A stretch of DNA of 64,000 nt from Gymnogyps californianus (lineage: Eukaryota > Chordata > Aves > Accipitriformes > Cathartidae). Made by a program: the position numbers and the translations under genes. Where the stretch lies: NCBI RefSeq assembly GCF_018139145.2, contig NC_059482.1, positions 11,649,794 to 11,713,793 of the forward strand, given 5' to 3'. The notes under the pieces are model-generated. The model saw only the letters and a list, made by a program, of their open reading frames with translations, was not told where the DNA came from and did no database searches. Positions 1 through 13,700 of this stretch are shown here, piece by piece. Within the stretch, counting starts at the first letter, position 1, and each line of letters starts with the position of its first letter.

Positions 1-3000
1 ACACTCTTTCATTTGTTTCTGGGTAAATTCGATATGGGATATAAATGAGGGTTTGTGCCTGTTGCAATGGAGAAAATGTGGTAGGTGATCCCAAATTTTC
101 AGACCCTGAGGTAGATGGGGCTGAAGTTTTCATTTAAATCTAGGTTCTGCGTCTCTAGATGCTTGAGTTGATTCAATTTCATGTTATATTAATTGACTGT
201 AAGGCTCTAAAGAATGCTAAGTACATTTGATGACTTTCTATAATAATAAGCCAGTTAAGTTAGGTTAATAACTACTGTGATTTTAACATCTTGTGAATTA
301 AGAGTTTCATTTTGTTTTGTCTTTTAAAATTATAAGATTTACCTTAGTTTAAAGTTTTAATTCAATTCTCTATTCTCATGAAAAGCTGATCCTTTCATCG
401 CTATTCTGCATCAGCAAATTAAGGTTAGAGGTTTGTTTTGATCCTGGAGTTATCCATGTCCTTCCATTACTGTGCATGCTTGGGGAACATCTCTGCTGCT
501 CAGAGAGGTGTACAAGCTGCATCTGGCTCTAACAGAAAGCTTGCTCCCAGATCCCAGATGACTGTCTGGGGATTTAGGTCACCAAACCTACTAGAGAATA
601 CAGGAATAATCTTGTTCTCTTTCTTGTTCTGGCGAAAATTATTTTCCTTATGTGTCCTACTTTATGCTGAAGCAGAAGATTTCATTTTTTTGTGGTTAGC
701 ATTGCAAATGATGCATTAATGTTTTTTCCTTTAAGAAGCAGAGGATGAGGTGAATTTACCAAGAAGCCTAAAGCTGTTATGTAGAGCCCCAGTGATGCAA
801 ATTGCTTTGCTTGGTCATAACCTTGCAAAGCATTGCTCTAGCTGTGTGTACCGAGGACCTGCAAGCATGAAAGAACCTGTATGGTAGGCGCTTATATGAG
901 CAAAGAATAAAAGGGCCTTTCACCAGTTTTAGCTCTAGGTTTTGTTCTTGTAAGCGATTGTACACCTTGAGAAAAGATTCGGAGAAAAAACATACTGCTT
1001 CTACTTTATGGGGTCCCCTTGAATCACTTTCTTTTTGATTCTTTGAAGTCCTGCGTAGCAGAGCCATACGGTTGTGTGGGCCATTGAGCAGGCAGAGTGC
1101 AGGCAAGAAATAAATTGGTGAAGACTCAATTCTACAGCATTTCCATGCAGAGCAGCACTGAAATCCATAGTGCTTATTGTTATCTGTTGGGTTGAACACC
1201 AACCAGGAGAGTTTCCTGCAGTGTAAGATTCTCCTGTGGGATTTTAAACCCCTCCCAGAGTTAGGTTAATAGATCTTCTTACACTGCTGCGGCATCTTAC
1301 GTGTGCTCAGAAAAATTATAATTGGTTCCCGGCAGCTTTTCCCTGTGAGGACAGATGCTGGAGTTTGGGTGTTTATGGAAGCTTAGGACTTGAGCAGAGG
1401 CAGAAGAGGAGGGAAGGCTCAGGTACTGTATCAGTGCTGTGCTGTGGTGCAGACCATGCCCTGTCGTACCACAGTGTTTCCCTCCTCCTCTGAGAAAGAA
1501 AGTGTTGTGTACTTGGGGTTTTTTTGTTGCTTGGTTTGGGTTTCATTAGTTCTGGTTCATTTTTTTGAAGGAGATACTTGCTTATGATTGTTTTACTTGT
1601 TGAAGTTTGTTGCAAAAGACTTTGTGTGCTAAGAGAGTTTTTATCTGAATATTTATTGTCCAAATCTTTCTGAAATTTTAGCAGAGACTAACAGAGCTTG
1701 TGTGTTTTTGAACAGTTCATTCTAGGTGCAGGAGGAGAGAAAAACCAAAATAGTACAGTTCTACTTTCCATTATATGTAAAAGTAAGGTATAAAAAGTAT
1801 CATAGGTATGCTTTAGGGGTTTTGCTATGCTATTTCCACTAATATTAGTATCAAAAGATCACAAAAGAAAAAGCCCTTTCATTTAAGGCCATTGCTTGTG
1901 TATGCTTTCTGTGTGTCACAAGAAAACCTGTCCATTAGATTTTGAACGATGCTTGTCATTGGTCTCATTTTAAAACAGTGTTGCTGGTAGCTTTTGCAAT
2001 TCTTTATCTCATGTCTTACGAATTATCTATCTAAATATTCTCCGTCTAAGTATTCTCCTCATCTTCCAGGATTATGTTGTAGTTGTCAACTTGGTGATTT
2101 TTACTATCTGCTATTCCTTTTTTTTTCTCATGGTTAGGTTTTAAGAAAAAAAGAAAAAAATATAATCTGTATGTTTTATTATTTCCATTATGATAGCAGC
2201 GGAGCTTGGTGACATCTGAGGATCAGGAAGCAAAAATAACATGGGAAGTTATGCTCAGAACCATGCTGTAGCAATGGATTGAAATTCAGCTCTATCTGAC
2301 TCAGAGCAGGCAGCAGTGCCTCAAATAAGTGGCAGGTGATTCTTCTTCATTCCCTGCAATAACAGGAAAGTTATTAGGCAGCTTAAACCTGATACCAGAG
2401 TTAATACCTAGGAAAAGACAAAAATGTTTCAAATAAAAATAGCCAGTTAAACATCATGTGCCCTCCATTCCCCCAATATTAACTTTGAGCTGTGTCCCAA
2501 AAGCTCCAGCTAGTAATTAGATTTTCCTGCAGAAGTGGAAGCTTTGCCTTGCAAATGCCACAAGTGGTATGTGATGCTTGGGGCATGTTCTCCTGTAACC
2601 TGCTGCTGATTTCAAAGGCAAGACTGACGAGCAGTTCCTTCGGGTGACTGTAGGCAGCTCAAGCTGCTGGGAAAAAGCAGGATAGATTGCATAAACTAAT
2701 CTTCATTAGTAGCACTCAGCAAGAGAAACAAGGGCTTAGAGAGAAGGGACCAGGAGACAAGTGAAATGGAATTCAAGACTTTTATTTTATTAGCTGCATA
2801 GGGCTCTGTTCTTTTTACAATAAATGAGCTAATTAGAAGTTGGGTATACGCAGTGGGAGAATAGGGAAGAGTGAAAGAGTTGAGATTTCGCTTCGGTGTT
2901 GATTTCGTATAGTCTAAATATAATGTTAGTATTCTGACTAATTTAAATACTTGATTGCACTTAGCTTGGTAAAGTGGTTAGGACTTCACTGTATTGGATG

Positions 3001-6000
3001 TGGTCCACTTGGGACAGTCTATTTGTCATGCTCAAAAAAGTTCTATGATGATTTAGCTGGAAAAAAGTACCAGAAACTAGTTTGTGTCGCTACATGAGTC
3101 TTTTACTGTGGTTCAGTATTTGCAGTTATGAGTAGCTTTGGTGATCTCTGCTGTGGCCGTGTTTTGCTGCCATTGCTGGCTTGAGGAAACTTCTGGGTGA
3201 TGCCAACTAAGCGTTGCAGCCCGTGGTTTCAGGAGGGAGGATGTCCTTGCATCTCTGCACTTGCGCATCCTTAGCTAGTGTAATGGCCCTGTGGGCAATG
3301 ACCAGCCAGCACAGAAACATCACCTGTGGTTTTCTTCTGTCCTGATCCAAAGACAGACCCGAGATCAGACTCACCCGAGTGGGCCTGGAGCTATTTCTGC
3401 TTCTGATAGCTTTGCCTGGTAGCTGGTGTCTGTGGGACAAGATCCAGCGTGTTCATTGCAGTTCTTCCATGGAAAAAGCAACATATATCCCCATTAACCA
3501 TTGAGTTGCTTAGGAGCAGGCAGTAATTCATCCTTATATTGAGGTGTTCTGAGGATATTGCAACTTCTAGTCTTCCACAGCCACTTTTCTGGGGGATAGG
3601 AATATTTGCATACTTCCTGATTCCCTGCTTATTCCAAAAATAGATCTATATTTTATATTGCTGCACACTTAATTTGAACTTTTATTTTGCTTACATAGTA
3701 ATGAAATCAGTTTACATAATAATTCTTTTGTTCCCTTGATAGTCCTTATTGCCTAGACATGCTGGTTTTTGTTACCTTACATGAACCAATAATTGGAATC
3801 TGATGTTCTTGGCAGGAGTACAGTCACAAATGACAGTGTCATACATCTGTGCTTACTGTGGGGGGAGTGTCTCAATTTTAAAATGTGAGCAGAACCTCCA
3901 AATAAAATGTCTTAGAAAACAATTTCAGATATAGTCTGTTGTTGCAATATACAGGAAAATAAACAGTTCTTCGAAAAGTGATTTTTCCAGGCTGTCACTA
4001 GGAGTCTCTTTTTAGATGCCTAGGTGTTAATATTTTCTAGATTATTCTCTACACTTTTTTGAGGCAAATTACCAGCTTATGCTTTACAGTTGTACAGCAC
4101 TGAGTGTGACAGGGTCCTGCTCCGTGGCCAGGCCTCCAGGATGTAACAGTAATAGAAACAGATATCCACACAGCTGCTGCGCCAGCATTCACATTTTTTA
4201 CTCTTCATTTCATCTTAACTACAGAACAACATCATGGTTATTGTTGAAAACAAGGCATTAGTTGTTATGCTACAAAATATAGGGAAGTTTCTTCCTCACA
4301 AAGAAGAAAATCCATTAATGGCAGAAGATTCATACTGATGGATGACAGTGCGAGGCTTTGCTCCCAACAGGGTTTGACTTGGTGGAAAATGGTAATGTCC
4401 TTGTTTCAGACCTGTCACCTTCTGTTTGGAGGGTGGTGGTGCTTGTCATTAAAAAAAATCCTCAGTTTGTTCTAGTTTTCATAAAGAACTGAAGCAGACT
4501 GAGAGCTGAGAACTGTGAGCTCCTGGACCTGATGACCGTGGTGGCTACCGAGATGGTCACGAGTGCCCAGAGATCAGACGTCATTTGGGATGCTGAAGCC
4601 ATCGTTTGATGTATGTTTTAATCCAGTGCTGTTCTCAAAAGAAGGAATTTTGTCATCTCCCCTGCTTGGTCAGCTTCCCCCTTCCCCACTCTGCTCGTTC
4701 CCTGTCCCAGCTCACGTTGTCCTTCAGCCTTGCAGCAAGTTGGACTGGGGCTGTCCTCTGCTCTGGGTATGCATGCCCATGTACACATGATAGCCAGAAC
4801 CTGTCTCTCTCTTCATCCATTTCACCCATCTCTTGGTGAACACCTTGCTAGCCTCCATTAAAAGAGAGCGTAGGGCTTCCTCGCCGCAAGTCCACCCACT
4901 GGTGTTCTCCTTGCTGTCTTTGACAAGTGAGCTGTGTTACCCTTTCTCTGAAGGCCCGTTAGAGATGCTTTCATGGAAGAGATGTAGCTGCTGCCATTTA
5001 CACAGTGACTTCAGTGCCTGCAGAATCCAAATATCTGGAGATGAAACCGAGAGCTGACGCAACCTAAAGTTGAGATAGAATGGGGGGAATATCAAAAAAA
5101 GTTTGTGAATTCCTTCTGGAGAAGTTAAGATTTTACTCTTGGGGGAGCAGGAGTATTCAGGTGCCCAGAGGCCCACCCTGCATTGCTGACAGCCCAGGGA
5201 GCCTGCGCTGCTGAAGGAGGTTTCCAAATGTGAATCCCCGGGTCTTGCTCCTGGGTTGTAATTGTGTTATTAGCTTCTTGGAGGAAGTAGTAAAAGCAGA
5301 CTCAGACTGCAAGCAGTCCAGACAAAATATCTACACATTGCTTTAATGGCTGTACAGAGGTACATGAAGTGGGCATTGAGGCTTGATTGTCACACCTGGT
5401 GGTAAACCTCATTTGTTTTAAGAAAAGGCAAAAAAATGTGGATGCCGTGCCAGGGCTGCCTTCAGAGGATGTTTGCCATTGTTTTCCTTGCTGCACATTC
5501 ATCTTTCTAGCATCTGTCTTGGATTGACTGCCTCAGAAAAGGCATTTACAAGTAGAATTGAAGAGAAGTGTACTTAAAAGCCAAATATGGGTTGTTTGTT
5601 GTAAAGCAGCTGATAGAAAGTTGGCAAGACACCAAAAGGTCCAGACACTAATCTAATTGTTTACAGCTCATGGAGAGATTAATCCACAAGATTGGATGCC
5701 CTCATTTCCTTTACGCATTACAATGAATGTGTGAGATGCCAAACCCCATGGGGCAGCAGCAGAAAGAAAAATGGCTCCATTTCAGTGCAGTTATTGTTTC
5801 AAGTTTAGAAATATATTGATTCTCTTTGGGTTTTGATAAGAATATAAATGCAAAGTGCCTTGCTTAATATCAGAGTATTCTTGTTTCCTAGCCTCAGTAA
5901 AACAAAATTGTGCTTTCTTATTTTAGTGTAATATAATGCTCTGCGAAATTCAGATCAAACATATGAAATAAAACGTATTGAATACACAGTGAAAATGGTC

Positions 6001-7599
6001 AGGATACACTTGCTGGCTTGCGAGGGCAAGCAAATGCTCCGTGTCTCTGAAAAATGGGCAAACCTACCCGTGGATGTCCAGGCTGGTGAGCTCTGAACAT
6101 CTTGGCTGTTCTAGGATGCCGTGCATTGGAACAGAAGTTCTGCAAAGGGAAAAAAGCAACCCCAGTATTGCTTGGGTGACCAGTGAGAATAAAACAAACA
6201 CTGCTGAGTGGCAGTTGCAAGCAGGATTTCTGTGAAATAGGCTTTCTCTGAACTGAAAGTGGAGCTCAGGAGCAAACAGTACTGTGGGGCTATATACACT
6301 TTGAAGAGTGAATGATTCAATGAGACGAAAACATGGCTCATCTGGAGGGTATGCTCCTGCCTCCCTCCACCCCCCTGCATTGATCTGGCAGAAACACGGC
6401 AGCGCAGCCATGCTGGGAGGTGATGCCCTGGCTGTCAGGCACTGAGGGTATCACTGGGCAGTGTGCTTTGTCCTGGAGAAAAGGGGATGTTTCATCCTCA
6501 TGATACCAGTCACACTGCTAGTGATCCGGAAATGAGTTGCCCCTTCTGCTGGCAAGGAAAATTACCGTGACTTTGGCCAGAAGCAAGATTTGGGAATGCT
6601 ACCTGGAGACGAGATAAATAACACCTTGGTCTTGCAGACCTCTTAACCTCTGACTTACTGGCTGAAGCGGAAAAGTGTTCATGAGCAAAGTGTGCGTGCA
6701 TGTTTGCAAGCTAGTGGGCCTGTGAGCTGTTTACTGGTCATCATGATATGTTGTTGATGAAATTTTGCTACAGTTGCAAAGAATTTTCAAAAAGCTAATG
6801 GGATTGAGATGTATTTATTCCGATGTTGCAATACCTGGCACGTTTGGGGGAAGAAAATTAATATCCTGAACTAGTCCTTGCAGTGTTTCTAATTCCTTGA
6901 CTAAGCACGTCCTCATATATCATTTTACTTCACCAGCTTTTGGGAAGAAGAGAATGTTTTGCTAGTCAGGACTTGTTTTGACTTAGTTTTTAATAATATC
7001 AGTCAGCACCATGTTGCCTGAAAGTCTGAATCTGACAAAAGTTTAGTTTTAAATGGGCTGTTTTTATGAGGTCATGTGTAGACTCATTGCTCCTGAATCA
7101 AGATCATAAATGTGTAATTTTAATAACATTCAGTGAGAATAAGCATTTGCATATCCTTGGAGAAATTGTTCTCTGCTGCATAGTTCAGTTACTTCAGCCA
7201 TGAGGTGGAGGGGACATTTCAAGATTTACACGTCGCTTAAAATATTGTACTTTGCAAGGGAGGGTATAGAAAGAAATAGTGCAAGTAATTATTTTTGGTC
7301 CATACTGCTGTACTTCTCCCAAGGTAGAGCGTGACAGTACCAAGCATATCCAAAGCCAGGATTTCTGTGGTGCAAAGAACAGTTTGGGTGTTGAGTTGAA
7401 AGCTGGTCATTGCTGTACATGAAAGCTAGATGAGGGACTGATGAGAGAGAGGTAACTGTACAGGACGGTTTCAGTCCTCTACTTCCCAATTATTTTTTGT
7501 ATTTTGGGTCTCTTATGGAGCAGTCAGTGTAGGAGGGTCTTGATAAAAGGTCACCACGGATTGCCTTTCTGTCTGTCAGAACCAGTGTTTCTTCCGCAG
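1..7599 (+). other. PEPD: PEPD intron (upstream of penultimate exon), partial
   Basis: This stretch lies before a clear PEPD exon and ends in a good acceptor (pyrimidine-rich tract then CCGCAG at 7594-7599). I looked for the preceding prolidase exon, which should encode the conserved GLGHFLG-type histidine motif, and found none, so the stretch reads as intron. Apart from an ancient repeat fragment near 4083-4155 I see only short chance open frames, AT-rich runs and no RNA gene. Confidence 0.75.
4083..4155. repeat. Ancient amniote interspersed repeat fragment
   Basis: The stretch with TACAGCACTGAG, then GGGTCCTG, then CCTCCAGGATGTAACAGTAATA follows the order of words in an ancient repeat I recall from turtle, crocodile and bird genomes (TACAGCRCCTAGCAC ... 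GGGxCCTGATCC ... CTAGGxGCTACxGTAATA). It is strongly diverged and truncated. I am not sure of the Repbase family name. Confidence 0.5.
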
Positions 7600-7791
7600 G
7601 GAGTAGAGCGCATTGACCTGCCAGGGCTCAGGAGCCTGCGCACTGCCCGCAGCCTGGAGCAGGGCATGGTGCTGACCATCGAGCCAGGCATCTACTTCAT
7701 CGACCACCTCTTGGACCAAGCTCTCCATGATCCTGCGCAGTCGTGTTTCATCAACAATGACGTCCTGCAGCGCTTTAGAGGATTTGGTGGG
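7600..7791 (+). CDS. PEPD: PEPD (prolidase / Xaa-Pro dipeptidase), penultimate coding exon
   Basis: This 192-nt phase-0 exon encodes 64 residues beginning [17 protein letters not shown] and ending LQRFRGFGG, which match vertebrate prolidase closely. Prolidase is a cytosolic dinuclear metal enzyme of the M24 (pita-bread) family that hydrolyses X-Pro and X-hydroxyproline dipeptides and recycles proline from collagen. The exon carries the conserved [11 protein letters not shown] segment; the glutamate at 7681-7683 corresponds to one of the metal ligands (human E412). The acceptor is CCGCAG ending at 7599 and the donor is GTGAGT starting at 7792. An upstream ATG at 7504 is in frame but lies in the intron. 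The next exon is 8.3 kb downstream on the same strand; exons encoding the N-terminal domain and the other metal ligands are outside the window. Confidence 0.96.
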
Positions 7792-10700
7792 GTGAGTAAT
7801 TCTTAACCAGATGGTTTTCTGAAATTGGTTTTCTGTATGTTTGCCTTTACTATGTACTTGAGAAGAAATCTTTTGGAAGTTGTAATGTATTGCACATAGG
7901 GCTGTTCCTGAAGCAGCACCTTGGGCCATTTGACCCTGCAGACAAACTGGGGGGTTTTTTGTTATTTTTAAATGCAGTTTTATATTTGCGATATCTGATT
8001 AACGATAGACCCATATTTTTCCATTGATTGAAATACCTTCTCTCAGCACTGTACAGTGACTTGCCAGGTAGGTGTTTTGTCTAATGTGTGAAACGTGTAT
8101 GTTATGAAATACTAGACTGAGATCTATATTCCAGAGTTAGCTTCCTTGACAGCAGCACAGTCCGGTGCTCCCTCCCAGGGCAGAAAAGCCTGACACTGTT
8201 TAAGTCAGGGAGGCCGTAGAGAAAAACAGCAATAATTGCTCTTACTGGACTATTGCCAGAACGGCGCGAAACTTGTGAATGTAAAGCTTTCCCTGTTTTC
8301 CAAGGGAAAGGCCAATAGTCTTCAGGAGCACCCGTGCTCGAGGTATCACATTGCAGGCTCAGGCAGCAGTGTGCACGCAGGAAGGTTGGCTGACTCTGGA
8401 TGTAGCCATGATCTGCGCGATCATTCCCATGCAGGCAGCTGCTGTACAAGTTAGAGGGGCCTTGTTTCTCCATGCTCTCCAGGGCACATTTCCCATTCAA
8501 AGCCACTGCCCTCGCAGAGCATTTAGCAGTTGCAGTGGCTTCCAGTGGGTTTTCATTTTAGCAGGCCGAGCATTTGACGGGTGCCGCATTGTTCTCCGAG
8601 CTTCCGTATTCATGCACAGAGAAGATAGAGCAGGCAGCTGCAATGCCCCATCCTCCTCATGGCTTTTCTGCTAAGTCTCAACAAAGCTAACAATCACTGG
8701 CAACAGCGGTGACTTTCTGGTATGAAAAGTCATTCATTAGGAATTGTCTGCCGCTGCCATCGACTAATTTATCACTGTACGCCAGCCATGAGAGGGTAAT
8801 TACTGTAACGCTTTTGGTCTGAGCTGGCTTTGAACCACCAACCCTGACAGGAAAGTTGTGTGTGCCATCACCAGTCATGTGAACCAGCTGGGCTCCTGGG
8901 CAGCCGCCCGTGGAGACTGCCCATATGATGTGTGTGCAGCCTTACTGAGAGATGTGGGACTTTACTCTCGCTGGTATTTAATTCACTGCTGAGGTTTGGG
9001 ATGTTACCTGTCTCTGTGATGTTTCTTTATCAAGACTTGCCAGCCAGCCAACTGAGATACTGGTAACGAAAGGCAGCTACCTCTGCATTTTCTAACTGTG
9101 AGCACATTATATATGGCACCGCATGCTGAAGCATATTCTAAAGGAACACTGTAATACACTTGTGTAGCTTGACACCACAACAAAAACAGGTTTAACTATC
9201 TTTGCTTTCCTTGTAAACACTTTGTACGAGTTTTTTGGCAGTTGAATTGATTCCTGGTGAGCTTTCTCTGGAAATGCTCAGCAAAGCCCACGTTTTTCCA
9301 TGGCTTGCTGTGAATGCTCACTCCAGCTTTGCAGCTTGAGGCGTGCATGTGGCTCACCTGCTGCCTGTGTTTGCATGGAATAGGAGTGACAGCACAGGAT
9401 CTCTACCTTGGTAATAAGTTGCTGGATCAGGCACTTTTGTTCCAGAGATTTCAAGCAAAGTCTAACTTTCTCCCCTGTTTTTTGCTTAGCTTCCTATAAT
9501 GATGACTTGTAAGGAGAGCTAGCCAACAAACTTTGCTAAAAGGGGGAGCTGCCCAAAAACGATTGAGCAAAAATCTAAATCTCCGATCCCCCTGTGAACA
9601 ATACATTTTACTTAGAGAGAAAAAAATAATAATACACACATACCCTGTGCCAGATGTTGTCACTTGATTTTGTCCAGGAGAAGAATGAAAATAAAATCCG
9701 AGACTGAAGTACATCCGAATATTTCTGAATTCAACACAAAAGCTGAATCATAATGCAATCAAAATGAGTTTTTCCATCTTTACAATTCTGACTTGATTCC
9801 GCATAAATAGAAGATGCAATTTGTGCTGTGTAGTGTGCTTAGTTATCTACATGCTGGTTCATTCTAGTTTATCCAGAATGAGTGAGTATTTCTCTCAAAG
9901 GCATGTCAGAAAACTTTCTCTCTACGTGATTAAAAAAGATCTTGTGAAGCCCAGTGTTTTTACTGACAGATATTAAGAGTACAGGGGTTAGTATTGGTGT
10001 CAGTTCTAGCTAAAGAGCTTGCTACAGCCAGTCCAATCTTACTTTAAGTTTAAAAGAAAAATACGTTCTACAAAAGGAAATAAGTAGTCCATTTCCCTCT
10101 GCAGAGCTCAGCACTAATTAAAATGTTCTTAATTTGGTTTAGTTTAATTCACTTCAAAAATGAACTTACATTAACCAAAGTAACACCGCTGTAATTCTGT
10201 CCACACCGGGGATTTGTGGATTTTAATGAATTCACCTTGAATTCATGTCTTTTTTGGGCTTTGGATAATTTTCTTGACTGTGACAAGTCTCCGCATTGAG
10301 AAGAGAAACTCTTTTGCCGTGCCAAAAATGGCAAGACTGTAGCCATTTATTGTAATTCATGCTGCCTGGTATTAGCCATAAAGAGATTGTAAAAGCTGGA
10401 GGAGCAGTAAAGAATGAGAGACAACACAAGGTTTTCCTTTGCCCGTTCTGCATTGCTGCCAGCTTGCGGGGCGTGTGCTGGCAGCACCAGCACAGCTCCT
10501 GTGCACACTCAGAACAGGTCCATCGGCAGCCCAGCCTTCCTGCGTCCCTGTAACACAGACACCCAGGCTTTGTGGCTGTAACTGCTGCTCAGGGACCTCG
10601 TAATTTGGGCCTTTACCAAACAAGAGCTGTTCTGGGTCAAATACAGATCCCTCTGGAGGGAGGCAAGAAGTTTTGCTAGGGGATCTGCTTCTGAGAGCAC

Positions 10701-13700
10701 GGGCTGCCCTGTCTGGAGCCCTGAACTCTTTACTTTACAGCTGTTGAGTTCACTCCTTCACAGGCTTCCTCAGCCAATTTCAGGAAGTCACTCAGTCACA
10801 TGTACTTCAGTTCTCCATCTGCAAAACTAACATCCAATTTACCGAGGTCATAAATTCTGTGGGGCAAGGGCTGCCGTCAGGCGCTGGCGCAGTGCCCATC
10901 GCAGGGCACCTCTGCTCTGCCTGGACTCTGCCCGCGCCGCTCTCATAAATAAACATAGATGTGCAAATAGAGGTGTGTGTATATGGTTGTATATATTGCT
11001 CAGGAAAAGCAGCCAGTTCCTCAGGGAAGGGGAAATACTGACTCCAAATGCTGCCCTTTAGGGTTTGACATTTCCATTCTGCATAAGCTGATTACTGATT
11101 CATGCAGTTCATATGATGTTTTCTCAAAGACCCAGTAAAACCATTCAATCTGTTTTTGGCCTTAAATATTCAGTCTCTGTTCAGGCTTTATTTTTCCCTA
11201 GGATTTGTAGAACTAGCACTAGACTTAGTATGTGAAAACTCTATGCAACTTAGAGAAAATGCTGAAAGACAGCTAAATGTTAAATACATTACTTTCTTTC
11301 ATTTGCAGATTTTTCTCATTTAAAAGTTGAATAGATTTACAAAGCTCAGGACCTTGAAGATCCGCTAATATTACAATATTTTTCAAAACAATAGTACTTC
11401 CCTTACTCAGGAACAAATGTTAAACCAAATAAAAAGCAGGATATTTAATTGCTTCTACCTTTGGTTCACAGAGCCATGCAGTTGTCTCTGTCCTGATTTT
11501 TATTTTTCAGAAGGTTGAGCTCTGTTTCTGGGTTTATGGTGAATGTGTGTTGTGGAATGAAATAGTTTACTAGGCAATAAACATTATGCTCATCTGCTTT
11601 TTAACATTTCATATTATGCAGCAGTAATAATGCTACACAGCATTTTTTGGAAAAGTTTTCATAGAAAAGCAGTTGTCATAATGAAATATATAGCTTTCTT
11701 TAAGGTTATGTAAGAGAAGTGATAGTTGTAGGCAACCCAAAAACAGTGACTAGTTGCTTATAAACCTTCTTTATCCCTTTTCTCTTAAGTTGTCTAATTG
11801 ACATAATTATGTTAAAGTAAGAGCAGTTGTTTCTAACCTGTATTTAGCTTATAGTTTATTGCTTCTTTTTGAGCCTGGATGAAGGGACTGTGTGCCTGAA
11901 GCTTCTTTTTCCAGCTGTATCAGTTGATCTAATAAAATACATGGCCTCACCCTACTAATCTTGATCCTCTTTTATAAAATGTTTATATGTGGACCTTTAA
12001 AATAAAGTGTGCCTGACATGAGGACTTGCTTGTGAATAAGAAGGGGAAAGACTGGCAGCATGGGATGAGAAAGAGTCATTGTGTAGCACAGAGCATATTA
12101 GCCTCTATAGAAAACATCTTGGCGTTGCCACTTTGTGTGATGTGATAACAGGAAAGTGCCTTCCCCAACCCTGCAAGGTACCCGCCTATCCCTGGGTTTG
12201 ACGTAAGGGCAGCTCTATTTCCTAACCAGTCCCCCTGAAATACAGAAGTCGAACCCTGCTTGTGGTAAGTTTGCTCTATTAAAAATTATTGGTGAGTCAA
12301 TGGCTGAGTCGAAATAAGTCCCCTTGGCTACATGGATCTGCCTCTGTAGGATACCAGCTACAGGATACGTGGATCCTTCAGCCGGACAGAAGCACGTGTG
12401 CTGATTTACTTTGTGGGGTAACATGTGTGGCCCATGTCCTGTCATCATTTCCCAGGCGAGTCTCCCACTCTAAGATCTTGCAGCAATAGTATTGCTCCTT
12501 TCCACAGCCATAATCAAACAAATGCTCAATAGATTAAAAAAAAAAGGAGACATGTCACCAGTGGTCTTTTTTAATCACATCTGGGATCTGTCATCATGCA
12601 AATCTGGACTCTTTAATTGGCAAAAATTGTTTCTTGATTCTCAAAAGCCTTTTATATATATCATCATCCAAAAGAAATGAATGAGTGCTACAACCCCCTT
12701 CCCTTGGAAGATAACACAGGAGGCTCTGGGGAGCATGACTATTAGTAAGTCAGGACAAAGTGCGAGGCTGTATATATAGCTGACAGCAGCCCTGGTATTT
12801 AACTACTGTGCTGTCCTTGGCTATGCCCGCACAACTCTGCTTTGGGACAGAGTTGGGTCCATTGAGTCGAGCCACATGATGGTCTGTTGCTGGCGTTAGG
12901 CAGTTGTGCAATCAGGTCTATCTAGACAGATCATGCCACTACCCTTGATAAGAAAAAGGCATTTTAGGGACAGTCCTGGCATTCCTGGCCACTTCACCTT
13001 TGCAGGAGTGCTTTTGGAAGCATGCCGTTTCACACTGAAAAAGCAAAGCCTCCCCTGGGGTGTTTGCAGAGTGCCCTGAAGGCTGCTGGTGCAGCAAACC
13101 TCACACCTCAGTTTGCTGTTCCTTTAAGCCGTGTTCGATTCCAAACCACTCTGTAGCGCTGAAACAAGCAGCACTGTTGAACAAAGAGCCTGCAAGCAGG
13201 GACAGCTCTGAGAGCAAGTTTCATAACCACTGTCCCCCACTGGGAAAGGCAGTCCCAAGCCAGTGAGCCTTGCCAGGCAGATCCAGCATCTTTTGTCCAT
13301 TTGGACAGAAGACAAGACCAAATGCTGGGCTCTCCTATAGGGAAGGTTTTGCAGGTCCACTGAAGCTGCTTCTTGCTGCTGCTGAGTTTAAGCTCAGGGT
13401 GAAGCATGGAGGGTGTGAAGGAAAAGAGCAAATGCAAAAATTTCCTCCCCCTTGAGAACCTGTGTTCCTCTGCACTTGTGTTGCTTTTAGGCGAAGGGAA
13501 AATGTGCACTGAGAGTGACAAGTCTGTCTTCTCTGTTATGGCAAGCACCCATTTCAGGTGAGATTCATCCAGGCAAGAGAAATGGTTAGATCCTGGAGAA
13601 GGAGCTGGAGCTTTCCTAGGAGTGATGTGTGAGGCCCCATGGGAGCGGTGGGTCCGTGCGCCTCCAGCTACATCCCAAAGATCATTTGGAGTTGCTGATA

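Noticed and set aside
7504..7599. ATG-started extension before the PEPD exon
   Set aside because: It lies in the intron upstream of a good acceptor and does not match prolidase.
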